This document shows positions 1 through 7,258 of a DNA stretch of 13,055 nucleotides, in pieces (position 1 is the first letter of the stretch; every line of letters begins with the position of its first letter). The stretch is from JAMOBE01 sp039908285 (GTDB lineage: Bacteria; Pseudomonadota; Alphaproteobacteria; Rhodospirillales; Rhodospirillaceae): positions 1 through 13,055 of the forward strand of contig JAMOBE010000100.1 in NCBI GenBank assembly GCA_039908285.1. The letters run 5' to 3'. The notes under the pieces are model-generated. The model saw only the letters and a list, made by a program, of their open reading frames with translations. It was not told the origin of the DNA and did no database searches. The translations under genes were made by a program, and so were the position numbers.

Positions 1-18
1 AGGCGGAAAACGCTCTAG
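1..18. repeat. Partial copy of a palindromic intergenic repeat at the window edge
   Basis: These 18 bases are identical to bases 102-119, the right half of the full palindrome at 85-119. The left half of this copy would lie outside the window. It is the first of at least three related units packed into the first 119 bases, all built on a TTTCCGC/GCGGAAA core and flanked by CTAG-containing ends. The identity is read directly from the sequence; membership of a genome-wide repeat family is inferred. Confidence 0.75.
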
Positions 19-19
19 A

Positions 20-45
20 GCAGTTTCCGCTCAAGCGGAAACTGC
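20..45. repeat. Perfect palindromic repeat, 12-bp arms with a CA centre
   Basis: The left arm GCAGTTTCCGCT (20-31) is the exact reverse complement of the right arm AGCGGAAACTGC (34-45), with only CA between them. The core matches the units at 1-18 and 85-119, but the outer flank differs (GCAG rather than GAGCG). A degenerate core, CGCTTGAGCG (61-70), is a further remnant. The spacing suggests a tandem cluster of small mobile palindromes of REP type. Which mobile system, if any, moves them cannot be told from here. Confidence 0.8.
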
Positions 46-84
46 GAAAAGCCCGCGCGGCGCTTGAGCGGCCAGAGGCAAATT

Positions 85-119
85 CTAGAGCGTTTCCGCT
101 CAGGCGGAAAACGCTCTAG
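85..119. repeat. Imperfect palindromic repeat overlapping the end of the TPR gene; possible terminator
   Basis: The 35 bases begin with CTAGAGCG and end with CGCTCTAG. The arms pair along most of their length, with a one-base bulge in the T/A run and a mismatch next to the centre. The minus-strand TPR gene ends inside it: its TAG stop is the complement of bases 116-118, part of the terminal CTAG of the palindrome. A hairpin here in the mRNA would directly follow the stop codon and could block RNA polymerase or 3' exonucleases. No U-tract follows, so it is not a textbook intrinsic terminator. Confidence 0.65.
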
Positions 120-2431
120 GGCTTTGCCCAGACATAACCGCACCAGCGGCGCCACATTCCCCGGTATGCCTCCTCGAGTTCGGCGACGTGGGCGGCTGGA
201 TCGAACAGCGACGAGGCCTGCATCATCGGGCGGAGCGCCCGGCGATAGTGGCGGCGCCGTTCCAGGTCCTGGGCCAGGGCCACGGCGATGTCGGCGTACT
301 CCGCCGCCGTGCGCGCGCACAGCTCGGGCGCGCCGATGCGGTTCAGGTGCGCGAACGTGTACGAGCCATAGCGCGGATCACCGAGCAGGCTGACGACCGG
401 CACGCCCATCCACAGCGCATCGATGGTGGTCTGTCCCCCGTTGAACGGGATGGTGTCGAGCATGATGTCCACCAGGTCGTGGGCGGCCATGTGCCCGGAG
501 GCCCCGGGAATCCACGCCATGAGATCGAGGCGCCCGGCGGAGATGCCGAATTCGGCCAGTCGGGCCGACAGGCGCGCGCGGTTTTCCGGCTGCGCCAGCC
601 ATCGCCCCTTGATCAGGAGCCGGGCCGAGGGCACTCGCCGCAGCGGCTCGCTCCACAGGCGGAGGCAGTCGTCGGACAGCTTGGCCGGATTGTTGAAGCA
701 GCCGAAGGTGACGAACCCTTTTTCCACCGAAGGCGCATCGCCGATCGGGATATCCATGTCCCATTCGGTGGCTTCCGAGCCGGTCTCAAGCTCGATGACC
801 TGGCTGGTCGAGCGGGCCTGCATCTGGCCCTCGTGGTTCAGCCAGCGGTCGCTGATGATGTAGTCCATCGCCGTCAATCCGCTGGGCAGCCCCTGGGGAA
901 AGTAGGTGACCTGGATCGGCGCCGGCTTGCGGGCGAACACCGGCAGCCGATTGCCTTTCCAGTGGGTCATGGTGTCCACCAGGATGTCGATGCCGTCGGC
1001 GGCGATGCGCGCCGCCACCTCGTCGTCGGACATGGTGTGGATGAAGGTCCAGGCGTCCGCCCAGCCCTTCAGGCGCCAGGTGACCGCGTCCGGCTGCGGC
1101 ACCTGGGCGTAGACGTGGATCTCGAACCGGTCGCGGCGGTGCAGCCGCAGCACGGGACCGATCTTCAGGGAAATGATGTGCCCGGTGAGGGACGGCGACA
1201 GGTAGCCGATCTTCAGCCGGCGCTCCGGATCGGGCACGTTCGGCCGGGGTGCCGTGGTCCACCGTGCCTTGAAGGGGGCCTCCAGCAGGGCGCCGAAGCG
1301 ATGGGCCGCGGCGATCACGGAGGCGCTGTCGTAGCGGGACAGAAACAGCATGGTGAGGAGAAGATTGCAGTGGGCGCTCACATTCCCGGGGTCGTGCTCG
1401 ATGGCCGTGCGGAAGGCCTCCACCGCCTCTTCGAAGCGGCCCATGAACGCGAGAGTGCCGCCGAGCTTGTCGTGGGCCTCGCCGCTGGTGGGAGACAGGC
1501 GCAACGCCTCGCGAAGATTGGCCTCCGCCTCATCCAGCCGGCCGGCAATCGCCAGCACCGAGCCCAGGCCGCACCGGGCCTCGACAAACCCGGGCGCGAG
1601 GCGCACGGCCTCGGTCAGGCTGTCGATGGCCTCGGCGAGCCGCCCGGCCCTCTCGAAGGCCGCGCCGAGATTGTTATGGGCCGCCGCCAGATCCGGCCTG
1701 ACGGCGATCGCCCGGCGGCAGGCGTCGATCGCCTCATCCCCCCGCCCAGCCCTGGTGAGGATCGTGCCCAGGTTGGCCCAGGCCTCGGCGTAGTCCGGCC
1801 GCAGGCGTACGGCCTCGCGGGTTGCGGCCTCCGCCTCGTCGAGCCGGCCGAGCGCCGCGAACACCGAGCCCAGGGCGAAGCGGGTGTCGGGATGATCGGG
1901 CATGAGGCGCGCGGCCTCGAGCAGGGGAGCGACCGCCTCGCCGAACCGTCGGGCCGCCTCCAGCGCCAGACCGAGGGTGTGGTGAGCGATCGCCAGGTCC
2001 GGCGCCAGCGCCACCGCCCGTCCGCAGGCCTCCGCCGCCGCGTCCGCCCGCCCCCGCCTCTTCAGAATGACGCCCAGGGTGAGCCACGTGTCGGCATGGT
2101 CCGGCACCAGGCGCACGACCTCGCGGAAACTGGCGATGGCCTCGTCGTCGCGCCCAAGACTCGCCGAAACGTGCGCGAGGCCGAGGTGTGCCTCGAGAAA
2201 GGCCGGCCGGAGCGCCGCCGCCTGCCGCCAGGAGGTCGCCGCTTCGTCCAGCCGACCGAGCGCCTGCAGGGCGACGCCCCGGTTGAACAGCGCCTCGGGG
2301 AAATGGGGGGCAAGCCGCAAGGCCTCGTCATAAGCCGCCACCGCCTCCTCGAGCCGCTCCTGATCCTGAAGGTCATTGGCGCGGTCGAAGTGCGACAGGG
2401 CGTCGTGTGATGGGGCGATGTCAGCCGTCAT
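116..2431 (-). CDS. TPR-repeat protein with O-GlcNAc-transferase-like (SPINDLY family) C-terminal domain
   Basis: The product is 771 residues. Ten tetratricopeptide repeats with exact 34-residue spacing run from about residue 9 to 348, each with the usual small/aromatic positions and a closing proline. From about residue 405 it resembles the GT41 (O-GlcNAc transferase/SPINDLY) catalytic region: IGYLSPSLTGH (active-site-like His418), KGNRLPVFARKPAPIQVTY (about 492-510), TFGCFNNPAKL (Lys584) and GGQTTIDALWMGVPVVSL (about 665-682). Bacterial relatives are thought to glycosylate proteins such as flagellin or envelope components, but most have no known substrate. The motif after the last block (PRYGSYTF) and the segment at about 529-568 look unlike the common bacterial form, so donor or activity may differ. 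No signal peptide or membrane segment is seen, so it is probably cytoplasmic. It starts with ATG 16 bp after nrdJ, with GGGGTGG just upstream, so the two are probably co-transcribed. The family call is firm; the function is not. Confidence 0.88.
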   Translation of the reverse strand: MTADIAPSHDALSHFDRANDLQDQERLEEAVAAYDEALRLAPHFPEALFNRGVALQALGRLDEAATSWRQAAALRPAFLEAHLGLAHVSASLGRDDEAIASFREVVRLVPDHADTWLTLGVILKRRGRADAAAEACGRAVALAPDLAIAHHTLGLALEAARRFGEAVAPLLEAARLMPDHPDTRFALGSVFAALGRLDEAEAATREAVRLRPDYAEAWANLGTILTRAGRGDEAIDACRRAIAVRPDLAAAHNNLGAAFERAGRLAEAIDSLTEAVRLAPGFVEARCGLGSVLAIAGRLDEAEANLREALRLSPTSGEAHDKLGGTLAFMGRFEEAVEAFRTAIEHDPGNVSAHCNLLLTMLFLSRYDSASVIAAAHRFGALLEAPFKARWTTAPRPNVPDPERRLKIGYLSPSLTGHIISLKIGPVLRLHRRDRFEIHVYAQVPQPDAVTWRLKGWADAWTFIHTMSDDEVAARIAADGIDILVDTMTHWKGNRLPVFARKPAPIQVTYFPQGLPSGLTAMDYIISDRWLNHEGQMQARSTSQVIELETGSEATEWDMDIPIGDAPSVEKGFVTFGCFNNPAKLSDDCLRLWSEPLRRVPSARLLIKGRWLAQPENRARLSARLAEFGISAGRLDLMAWIPGASGHMAAHDLVDIMLDTIPFNGGQTTIDALWMGVPVVSLLGDPRYGSYTFAHLNRIGAPELCARTAAEYADIAVALAQDLERRRHYRRALRPMMQASSLFDPAAHVAELEEAYRGMWRRWCGYVWAKP

Positions 2432-2447
2432 GCGCCACCCCGGCCTC

Positions 2448-4763
2448 TCAGGCGCATTTCGAATGGCCGCAGCTTGCGCAGGTGTCGCACCCCTCCATCC
2501 TCACGAAACTGGGCTGGCCGCATCGCGGGCAATGGCGGAAGGAACCGCCGCCGTGTCCTCCCCTGCCCTCCGCCCCGTGCCCGGCCTCCCCCGGAAGAGC
2601 GAGCGGGCGGGGCAGGAAGCCGATGGCCACCATGTGGCGCTCGATGACGTCGCCGATCGCCGCCAGCAGCGACGGCACGTAGCGGCCGTTCATCCACTGG
2701 CCGCCGCGGGGATCGAACACCGCCTTCAGCTCCTCCACCACGAAGGCGACGTCGCCGCCGCGCCGGAACACCGCCGAGATCATCCGGGTCAGGGCCACGG
2801 TCCAGGCGTAGTGTTCCATGTTCTTCGAGTTGATGAACACCTCGAAGGGGCGCACGCGGGCCTGGCCGGCGGTCGCACCGTCCTGGACGATGTCGTTGAG
2901 GGTGATGTAGATGGCGTGGTCGCTTTCCGGCCAGTGGATCTTGTAGGTCTGACCCGGCAGAGTCTCCGGGCGGCTCAGGGGCTGGGTCATGTAGACCACG
3001 CCGCCCGTCTCATGAACGCCGGCCTCGTGGACGACATCGGCGGGCCGTGGCGCCGGCCGCTCCGGCGCCGGCCCGGCCTCCAGCACCGCACCGGTGATGG
3101 CGTTGGGCCGATAGGTGGTGCAGCCTTTGCAGCCCAGGTCATAGGCCTCGCGGTAGATGTGCTTGAAATCATCGAAGGCGATGGCTTCCGGCACGTTGAT
3201 GGTCTTGGAGATGGAACTGTCCACATGCCGCTGGACCGCCGCCTGCATCACCAGGTGGTCGCGGGGCGTGAGGCCGGAGGCATCGACGAACCCCTCCGGC
3301 AGGGGGGTCCGCTCGCCTTTCAGCCGGCGGAACAGGCGCCAGGCGAAGTCGCTGACGCTCTCCTCGCGCGGCGAGCCGTCGGGCATGCGCATGGTGCGGG
3401 TGACGGTGAAGCTGAACACCGGCTCGATGCCGGAGGACACGTTGTCGGCGAACAGCGAAATGGTCCCGGTGGGGGCGATGGAGGTGCGCAGGGCGTTGCG
3501 GATGCCATGGCGGGCGATGGCGGCGCGGAGGTCCTCCGGCAGCCCGCCCACGTACTCCCCAGCCAGGTAGGCATCGGGTTCGAACAGCGGGAATGGCCCC
3601 TTTTCCCGCGCCAAGTCGATGGAGGCGAGGCAGGCCTCCCGCTCGATGGCCGCCGCCCACTCCTCCGCCAGCCTCACCGCCCGGGCCGAGCCATAGCGGG
3701 CGCCACACATGATCAGGGCATCGGCCAGGCCGGTCAGCCCCAGCCCGATCCGCCGCTTGCTCTGTGCCTCGTGGCGCTGCTGCGGCAGGGGGTAGGTGGA
3801 CACGTCGATGACGTTGTCGAGCATCCGCACCGCCACCCGCACCAGCCGGCCGAGGGCATCAAGGTCGACGGCGGCATCGGCGGCGAACGGCCGCTCCACC
3901 AGCCGCGCCAGGTTGATGGACCCCAGCAGGCAGGTGCCATAGGGCGGCAGCGGCTGCTCGCCGCAGGGGTTGGTGGCGGTGATGGTCTCGCAGTAGGAAA
4001 GGCTGTTGGCGCGGTTGATGCGATCGATGAAGATCACCCCCGGCTCGGCATAGGCATGGGTGGCCCGCATGATGCGATCCCACAGGTCCCGCGCCGATAC
4101 CGTTCCATGGACGGTGCCGGCGAACACCAGGTCCCACGGAGCGTCCGTCTCCACCGCCCGCATGAAGGCGTCGCTGACCAGGACCGAGAGATTGAACATG
4201 CGCAGCCGGCCCGCCTCCCGCTTGGCGGCGATGAAGGCATCGATGTCGGGATGGTCGCAGCGCATGGTGGCCATCATGGCGCCGCGGCGGCTGCCGGCGC
4301 TCATGATGGTGCGGCACATGGCGTCCCAGACGTCCATGAACGACAGCGGCCCGGAGGCGTCGGCGCCAACCCCCAGCACCGGGGCGCCCTTCGGCCGCAG
4401 GGTGGAGAAATCATAGCCGATGCCGCCCCCCTGCTGCATGGTCAGCGCCGCCTCGCGCAGGTGTTCGAAGATGCCGCCCATGTCGTCGGGAATCACTCCC
4501 ATGACGAAGCAGTTGAACAGGGTGACACGACGGTCGGTTCCGGCCCCCGCCAGGATGCGTCCGGCGGGCAGGAACTTGAAATCGGTCATCGCCTGGAAGA
4601 ACGGTTCTTCCCACGTCGCGGGTGTTTTCTCGGGCGCGGCAAGTGCCCGGGCCACCCGCCGCCAGGTGTCGGCGATGGTTTTGTCCACAGGCGCTCCCTC
4701 GCCGGTCTTGAGCCGGTATTTCATGTCCCAGATCCGATGGGAAATCGGCTCAGGTTGGGTCAT
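2448..4763 (-). CDS. nrdJ: Adenosylcobalamin-dependent (class II) ribonucleotide reductase
   Basis: This enzyme reduces ribonucleotides to deoxyribonucleotides with a thiyl radical made from vitamin B12 coenzyme, so it works with or without oxygen and needs no separate radical subunit. It is 771 residues with the start used here. It opens with the conserved IWDMKYRLK block (11-19). The redox cysteine Cys85 lies in LFNCFVMG. The radical and catalytic block NPCGEQPLPPYGTCLLGS (265-282) holds Asn265, Cys267, Glu269 and the partner Cys278. The C-terminus is a cysteine-rich tail (CPRC, then CDTCASCGHSKC), typical of enzymes that re-reduce their own active site. An in-frame ATG at 4844 gives 27 extra residues. 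I prefer 4763 because GGAGAG lies about four bases upstream and the protein then begins as the family usually does. It has its own promoter (4869-4897) and is followed closely by the TPR gene. Confidence 0.95.
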   Translation of the reverse strand: MTQPEPISHRIWDMKYRLKTGEGAPVDKTIADTWRRVARALAAPEKTPATWEEPFFQAMTDFKFLPAGRILAGAGTDRRVTLFNCFVMGVIPDDMGGIFEHLREAALTMQQGGGIGYDFSTLRPKGAPVLGVGADASGPLSFMDVWDAMCRTIMSAGSRRGAMMATMRCDHPDIDAFIAAKREAGRLRMFNLSVLVSDAFMRAVETDAPWDLVFAGTVHGTVSARDLWDRIMRATHAYAEPGVIFIDRINRANSLSYCETITATNPCGEQPLPPYGTCLLGSINLARLVERPFAADAAVDLDALGRLVRVAVRMLDNVIDVSTYPLPQQRHEAQSKRRIGLGLTGLADALIMCGARYGSARAVRLAEEWAAAIEREACLASIDLAREKGPFPLFEPDAYLAGEYVGGLPEDLRAAIARHGIRNALRTSIAPTGTISLFADNVSSGIEPVFSFTVTRTMRMPDGSPREESVSDFAWRLFRRLKGERTPLPEGFVDASGLTPRDHLVMQAAVQRHVDSSISKTINVPEAIAFDDFKHIYREAYDLGCKGCTTYRPNAITGAVLEAGPAPERPAPRPADVVHEAGVHETGGVVYMTQPLSRPETLPGQTYKIHWPESDHAIYITLNDIVQDGATAGQARVRPFEVFINSKNMEHYAWTVALTRMISAVFRRGGDVAFVVEELKAVFDPRGGQWMNGRYVPSLLAAIGDVIERHMVAIGFLPRPLALPGEAGHGAEGRGGHGGGSFRHCPRCGQPSFVRMEGCDTCASCGHSKCA

Positions 4764-4868
4764 CCGCCTCTCCACCCCGCTCCCGCCTGCCGCCCGAGAC
4801 CACCCGGCCGCAACAGGCGCCGCAAGAAAACCGTGTAAAATCAAGGCTCGGCACGGCTACTCCCCGCG

Positions 4869-4897
4869 ACTCTACGGACTCGCCGGCTTGGCGTCAA
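4869..4897 (-). promoter_or_regulatory. Predicted sigma-70 promoter of nrdJ
   Basis: Read on the minus strand, TTGACG (complement of 4892-4897) is followed after exactly 17 bp by TAGAGT (complement of 4869-4874). These match the -35 consensus at five of six and the -10 consensus at four of six positions. Transcription would start near 4862, leaving a leader of about 100 nt before the nrdJ ATG at 4763. Two GANTC sites (4868-4872 and 4877-4881) overlap the -10 element and the spacer, and a third lies at 4949-4953. I saw no clear NrdR-box pair and no cobalamin-riboswitch-like structure in the leader. Confidence 0.6.
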
Positions 4898-4993
4898 GAT
4901 AAATGTTCCCGATATGTTTTGATCGCCGACGACCCGGGTTAATGCCTTGATTCGCCGTGGATTTACCGGCAGCCGGGTCCGGCGCCGCCGCGG

Positions 4994-5014
4994 TCATCCA
5001 CAAGGTTATCCACA
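4994..5014. promoter_or_regulatory. Two adjacent DnaA-box-like sequences
   Basis: TTATCCACA at 5006-5014 is a perfect match to the DnaA box TTATNCACA. TCATCCACA at 4994-5002 differs by one base. They are in the same orientation, 12 bp apart start to start. The perfect box covers the end of the acyltransferase gene, whose TAA stop is the complement of 5006-5008. The pair lies about 100 bp upstream of the predicted nrdJ -35 element. DnaA is known to act at the E. coli nrdAB promoter, so a link to dNTP synthesis is plausible but unproven. A third near match, TTGTCCACA (4681-4689), is inside the nrdJ coding region. Confidence 0.45.
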
Positions 5015-5749
5015 GGCCTCGACCGCCGGTGTGGTCTGCTCCGCCTGGTTCATCAACCGCTCGGTGGCCGATTCGATCCGATCGTACAACAGGTCCATAA
5101 AGGCCCGGCGGTCGAGGCCGCGGGGCATGGGCGGCAGGAACTCGACGACGATCACCCCGGGCTTTTTCATGAAGCTGTTCCGGCCCCAGAACAGCCCGGA
5201 GTCGAGGGCCACAGGGATCACGTCCACGTCCAGGCTTTGATAAAGCATGGCGACGCCCGGATGGTAGGGCCGATGGCTGCCGGGGGGGGTGCGGGTGCCC
5301 TCGGGAAAGATGATCACCTGCCGACGCTCGGCCACCGCGGCGGCGGCGCCGCGCACCATCAGCTTGAGGGCGCTCACCCCCCGGCTGCGGTCGATGCCGA
5401 TCATGCCGGTCTTTTTCATCAACCATCCGACGAATGGAATGAAGAACAATTCCCGTTTCAGAATATAGGCCGGGTCGGGCAGCAGGGTGTGGAACAGGAA
5501 GGTGTCCCAGGCGGACTGGTGCTTGGCGGCGATGACCACGGCGCCGTCGGGCAGGTTCTCGAGGCCCCGCACCTCGTGGCGCAATCCGATGATCACCCGG
5601 GCCAGAAACAGGAGCCCGTGAGTCCAGACCCTGGCCCCGGCCTGTCCCCACCGCCGCGGCATCAGCAGCAGGGGCGACATGAGCATCGAGGAGACGATGC
5701 TCCACAGGATGGAAAGGATATTGAAAATCGTCGAGCGCACGAAAATCAC
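5006..5749 (-). CDS. 1-acyl-glycerol-3-phosphate acyltransferase family (PlsC/LPLAT) protein
   Basis: Members move an acyl chain from acyl-ACP or acyl-CoA to lysophosphatidic acid or a similar lysolipid at the inner membrane. The product is 247 residues, normal for PlsC. A hydrophobic N-terminal segment (about 6-30) precedes motif I, HQSAWD (His77, Asp82, the HX4D catalytic pair). Then come IDRSRG (119-124), the glycerophosphate-binding FPEGTR (148-153) and a VIPVAL block. The chosen start is GTG at 5749, which overlaps the TGA stop of the upstream DUF218 gene as GTGA and begins just before the membrane segment. An ATG at 5860 would run back through that gene as an unrelated Arg-rich extension and is rejected. 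It is the last gene of the ftsE operon. The true acyl acceptor could be another envelope lipid. Confidence 0.88.
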   Translation of the reverse strand: MIFVRSTIFNILSILWSIVSSMLMSPLLLMPRRWGQAGARVWTHGLLFLARVIIGLRHEVRGLENLPDGAVVIAAKHQSAWDTFLFHTLLPDPAYILKRELFFIPFVGWLMKKTGMIGIDRSRGVSALKLMVRGAAAAVAERRQVIIFPEGTRTPPGSHRPYHPGVAMLYQSLDVDVIPVALDSGLFWGRNSFMKKPGVIVVEFLPPMPRGLDRRAFMDLLYDRIESATERLMNQAEQTTPAVEACG

Positions 5750-6354
5750 GGCGTCATCCCCCCATTGCCGCGGTCGCCCAGCCGATGGCGGCCGACGGCC
5801 AGCATATACTTGACATATTCGGTGGCGATGAGGCTGGCGGTCCCGGGCCACAGCCACCACTCGTCCTGCTTGACCGATCGGGGAAACACCGGATGGGGAA
5901 TCATCCGCACCGTCGGCATGGCGTGCTGGAACTCGAGCAGGCTGCGTCTGATGTGATAGGACCCGGTCACCAGCCGCAGGGACGTGAACCCCCGGTTCCG
6001 CATCCAGGCGGCGGTTTCGCTGGCATTTCCCACGGTATCGTTGGCGGCGTGGCCAAGGGTGATCAGCCCCTCGAGGCCATCCAGGCTGTCGTGGACCGAG
6101 CGCCCGAGGTCGGTCAGGTCCACGCCCTCGTGAACCCCCGACACGAACAGCGTCCGCGCCGCTCCCTGGCGCAGGAGATCAAGGCCGGTCTTCAACCGGA
6201 CGCTGCCGCCGGTCAGCACGACGATGGCGTCGGTGGGCGAGGCCGGGTCCTCCACCGCACTCGGGATATCGGCGGCGAACCACACCAGACCGCCGAGCCA
6301 CAAAAGACCCGCCACCGCAATTCCGAACGCCGCTCCGCGCAGTCGCCGTCCCAT
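5746..6354 (-). CDS. YdcF/DUF218 family membrane-anchored protein
   Basis: The product is 202 residues. One N-terminal transmembrane or uncleaved signal segment (about 8-28) is followed by a DUF218 domain. Its recognisable blocks are DAIVVLTGG (42-50), LFVSGVHEG (69-77), the AxDTxxNAxE-like segment AANDTVGNASE (103-113) and LVTGSYHIRRS (128-138). The family includes E. coli YdcF, ElyC and SanA and is linked to envelope and peptidoglycan or lipid-carrier homeostasis. Its chemistry is not settled. The ATG lies two bases after the ftsX stop, and its stop overlaps the start of the acyltransferase by four bases, so translation is probably coupled. The periplasmic location is inferred from the single N-terminal helix. 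Confidence 0.85.
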   Translation of the reverse strand: MGRRLRGAAFGIAVAGLLWLGGLVWFAADIPSAVEDPASPTDAIVVLTGGSVRLKTGLDLLRQGAARTLFVSGVHEGVDLTDLGRSVHDSLDGLEGLITLGHAANDTVGNASETAAWMRNRGFTSLRLVTGSYHIRRSLLEFQHAMPTVRMIPHPVFPRSVKQDEWWLWPGTASLIATEYVKYMLAVGRHRLGDRGNGGMTP

Positions 6355-6356
6355 GG

Positions 6357-7256
6357 TCAGGGCATCCGCGCCAGGGTGCGATGGACGGTGATCCGCGCCG
6401 TCAGCATCGCCAGATAGCCGGCCGCCACCGGCAGCGCCGCCAGGGCGGCCCAGTGCAGCGGTCCAAGACTGAAGTCGGGCACGAGCGCCCCCTCCATGCG
6501 CGCGGTCAGCCAGCCGATGCCCCCCAGCACCGGACCGGCCAGGGCGAGGCCCACCAGCCCGCCGCGCAGGCCGAGAACCAGCGACCGGTGAGCGAACTGC
6601 CGCGCGATGTAGTCATCCTGGGCGCCGATCAGGTGCAGCACCTCGATCACCGGCCGATGCACGGCGAGCCCGGTGCGGGTGGCATAGACCACCGTCGCCG
6701 CCATGGCCGCCGCCACCAGTCCCACCACCGCGAGCGCCAGCAGCTCCAGTCCGTGGCCGAGTCGCACCAGCTTCGACAGCCACACCTGGTGATCGTCGAG
6801 GGAGGTCCCCGGCGCCACCGCCGTCAGCCGGCTGCCGAGGGCGACGAGGTCGACGCTGAACCCCGGCCGGATGGTGACGTCGATCAGGCGCGGCACCGGC
6901 AGGTCGACCAGCACCTCCCGGCTGCCGAGCCAGGGCTCCAGCAGTTCGGCGATCTGCTGCTGGTCGAGAGGGCGGGCCGCTCCCACGCCGGGCGTCGCCA
7001 GCAGCACCTCCACCGCGGCATCGACCCGCCGTCCGGTCTCCGTCGCCGCCCTGGCCGGCTCGCCGGTCACCGGCATGACCTGGACGGTCAGGGTGCCCGA
7101 CACGTCGCGCTGCCAGCGGTCCATGACCATCTGCAGCACCATGGCCCCGGCCAGGGCGATGGCGGCCAGGAACACCATCGCCCCCACCATGCCGGGGAGG
7201 AAATGGCTGGTGGTGTCGTGGCCAAGGGGAAGATCGGAGCGATGGCGGAACATCAT
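6357..7256 (-). CDS. ftsX: Cell division ABC transporter permease FtsX
   Basis: FtsX pairs with the ATPase FtsE at the division site and passes the energy of ATP hydrolysis across the membrane to activate peptidoglycan hydrolases. The product is 299 residues with the FtsX layout. A first membrane helix (about 20-43) is followed by a periplasmic domain of about 120 residues. Three further helices lie at about 170-192, 226-250 and 267-287. The cytoplasmic segment after helix 2 (VIEVLHLIGAQDDYIARQF, about 203-221) is the usual FtsX/MacB-type coupling region. Two adjacent ATG codons (7256 and 7253) could both serve as start. ftsE ends two bases upstream. Overall similarity is loose, as is normal for FtsX, but the pairing with FtsE makes the call secure. 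Confidence 0.92.
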   Translation of the reverse strand: MMFRHRSDLPLGHDTTSHFLPGMVGAMVFLAAIALAGAMVLQMVMDRWQRDVSGTLTVQVMPVTGEPARAATETGRRVDAAVEVLLATPGVGAARPLDQQQIAELLEPWLGSREVLVDLPVPRLIDVTIRPGFSVDLVALGSRLTAVAPGTSLDDHQVWLSKLVRLGHGLELLALAVVGLVAAAMAATVVYATRTGLAVHRPVIEVLHLIGAQDDYIARQFAHRSLVLGLRGGLVGLALAGPVLGGIGWLTARMEGALVPDFSLGPLHWAALAALPVAAGYLAMLTARITVHRTLARMP

Positions 7257-7258
7257 CC

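Noticed and set aside
1..119. CRISPR array or transposon end
   Set aside because: The units are unequal in spacing and length, are palindromic, and have no uniform spacers, cas genes or transposase nearby. A REP-like palindrome cluster fits better.
188..2410. Long plus-strand open frame (740 codons) opposite the TPR gene
   Set aside because: It is the antisense shadow of a GC-rich gene. The translation is low-complexity and Arg/Gly/His-rich with no recognisable domain, while the minus strand shows clear TPR and GT41-like motifs.
2376..4838. Long plus-strand open frame (820 codons) opposite nrdJ
   Set aside because: It runs antisense to a securely identified ribonucleotide reductase. Its translation is His/Gly/Arg-rich without motifs, and it crosses the nrdJ/TPR junction. 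Codon bias explains it.
4764..4844. Extra 27 residues at the nrdJ N-terminus from an ATG at 4844
   Set aside because: There is no family similarity in the extension, and a good GGAGAG site precedes the ATG at 4763, which opens the protein just before the conserved IWDMKYR block.
4764..4862. Cobalamin riboswitch or NrdR boxes in the nrdJ leader
   Set aside because: The leader is only about 100 nt, shorter than a B12 riboswitch, and I saw no B12-box-like sequence or paired NrdR boxes. B12 riboswitches also usually control the B12-independent reductase rather than nrdJ.
5750..5860. N-terminal extension of the acyltransferase to an ATG at 5860
   Set aside because: The extra 37 residues are encoded inside the DUF218 gene in another frame and look random. 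The GTG at 5749 gives the classic GTGA overlap and normal family length.
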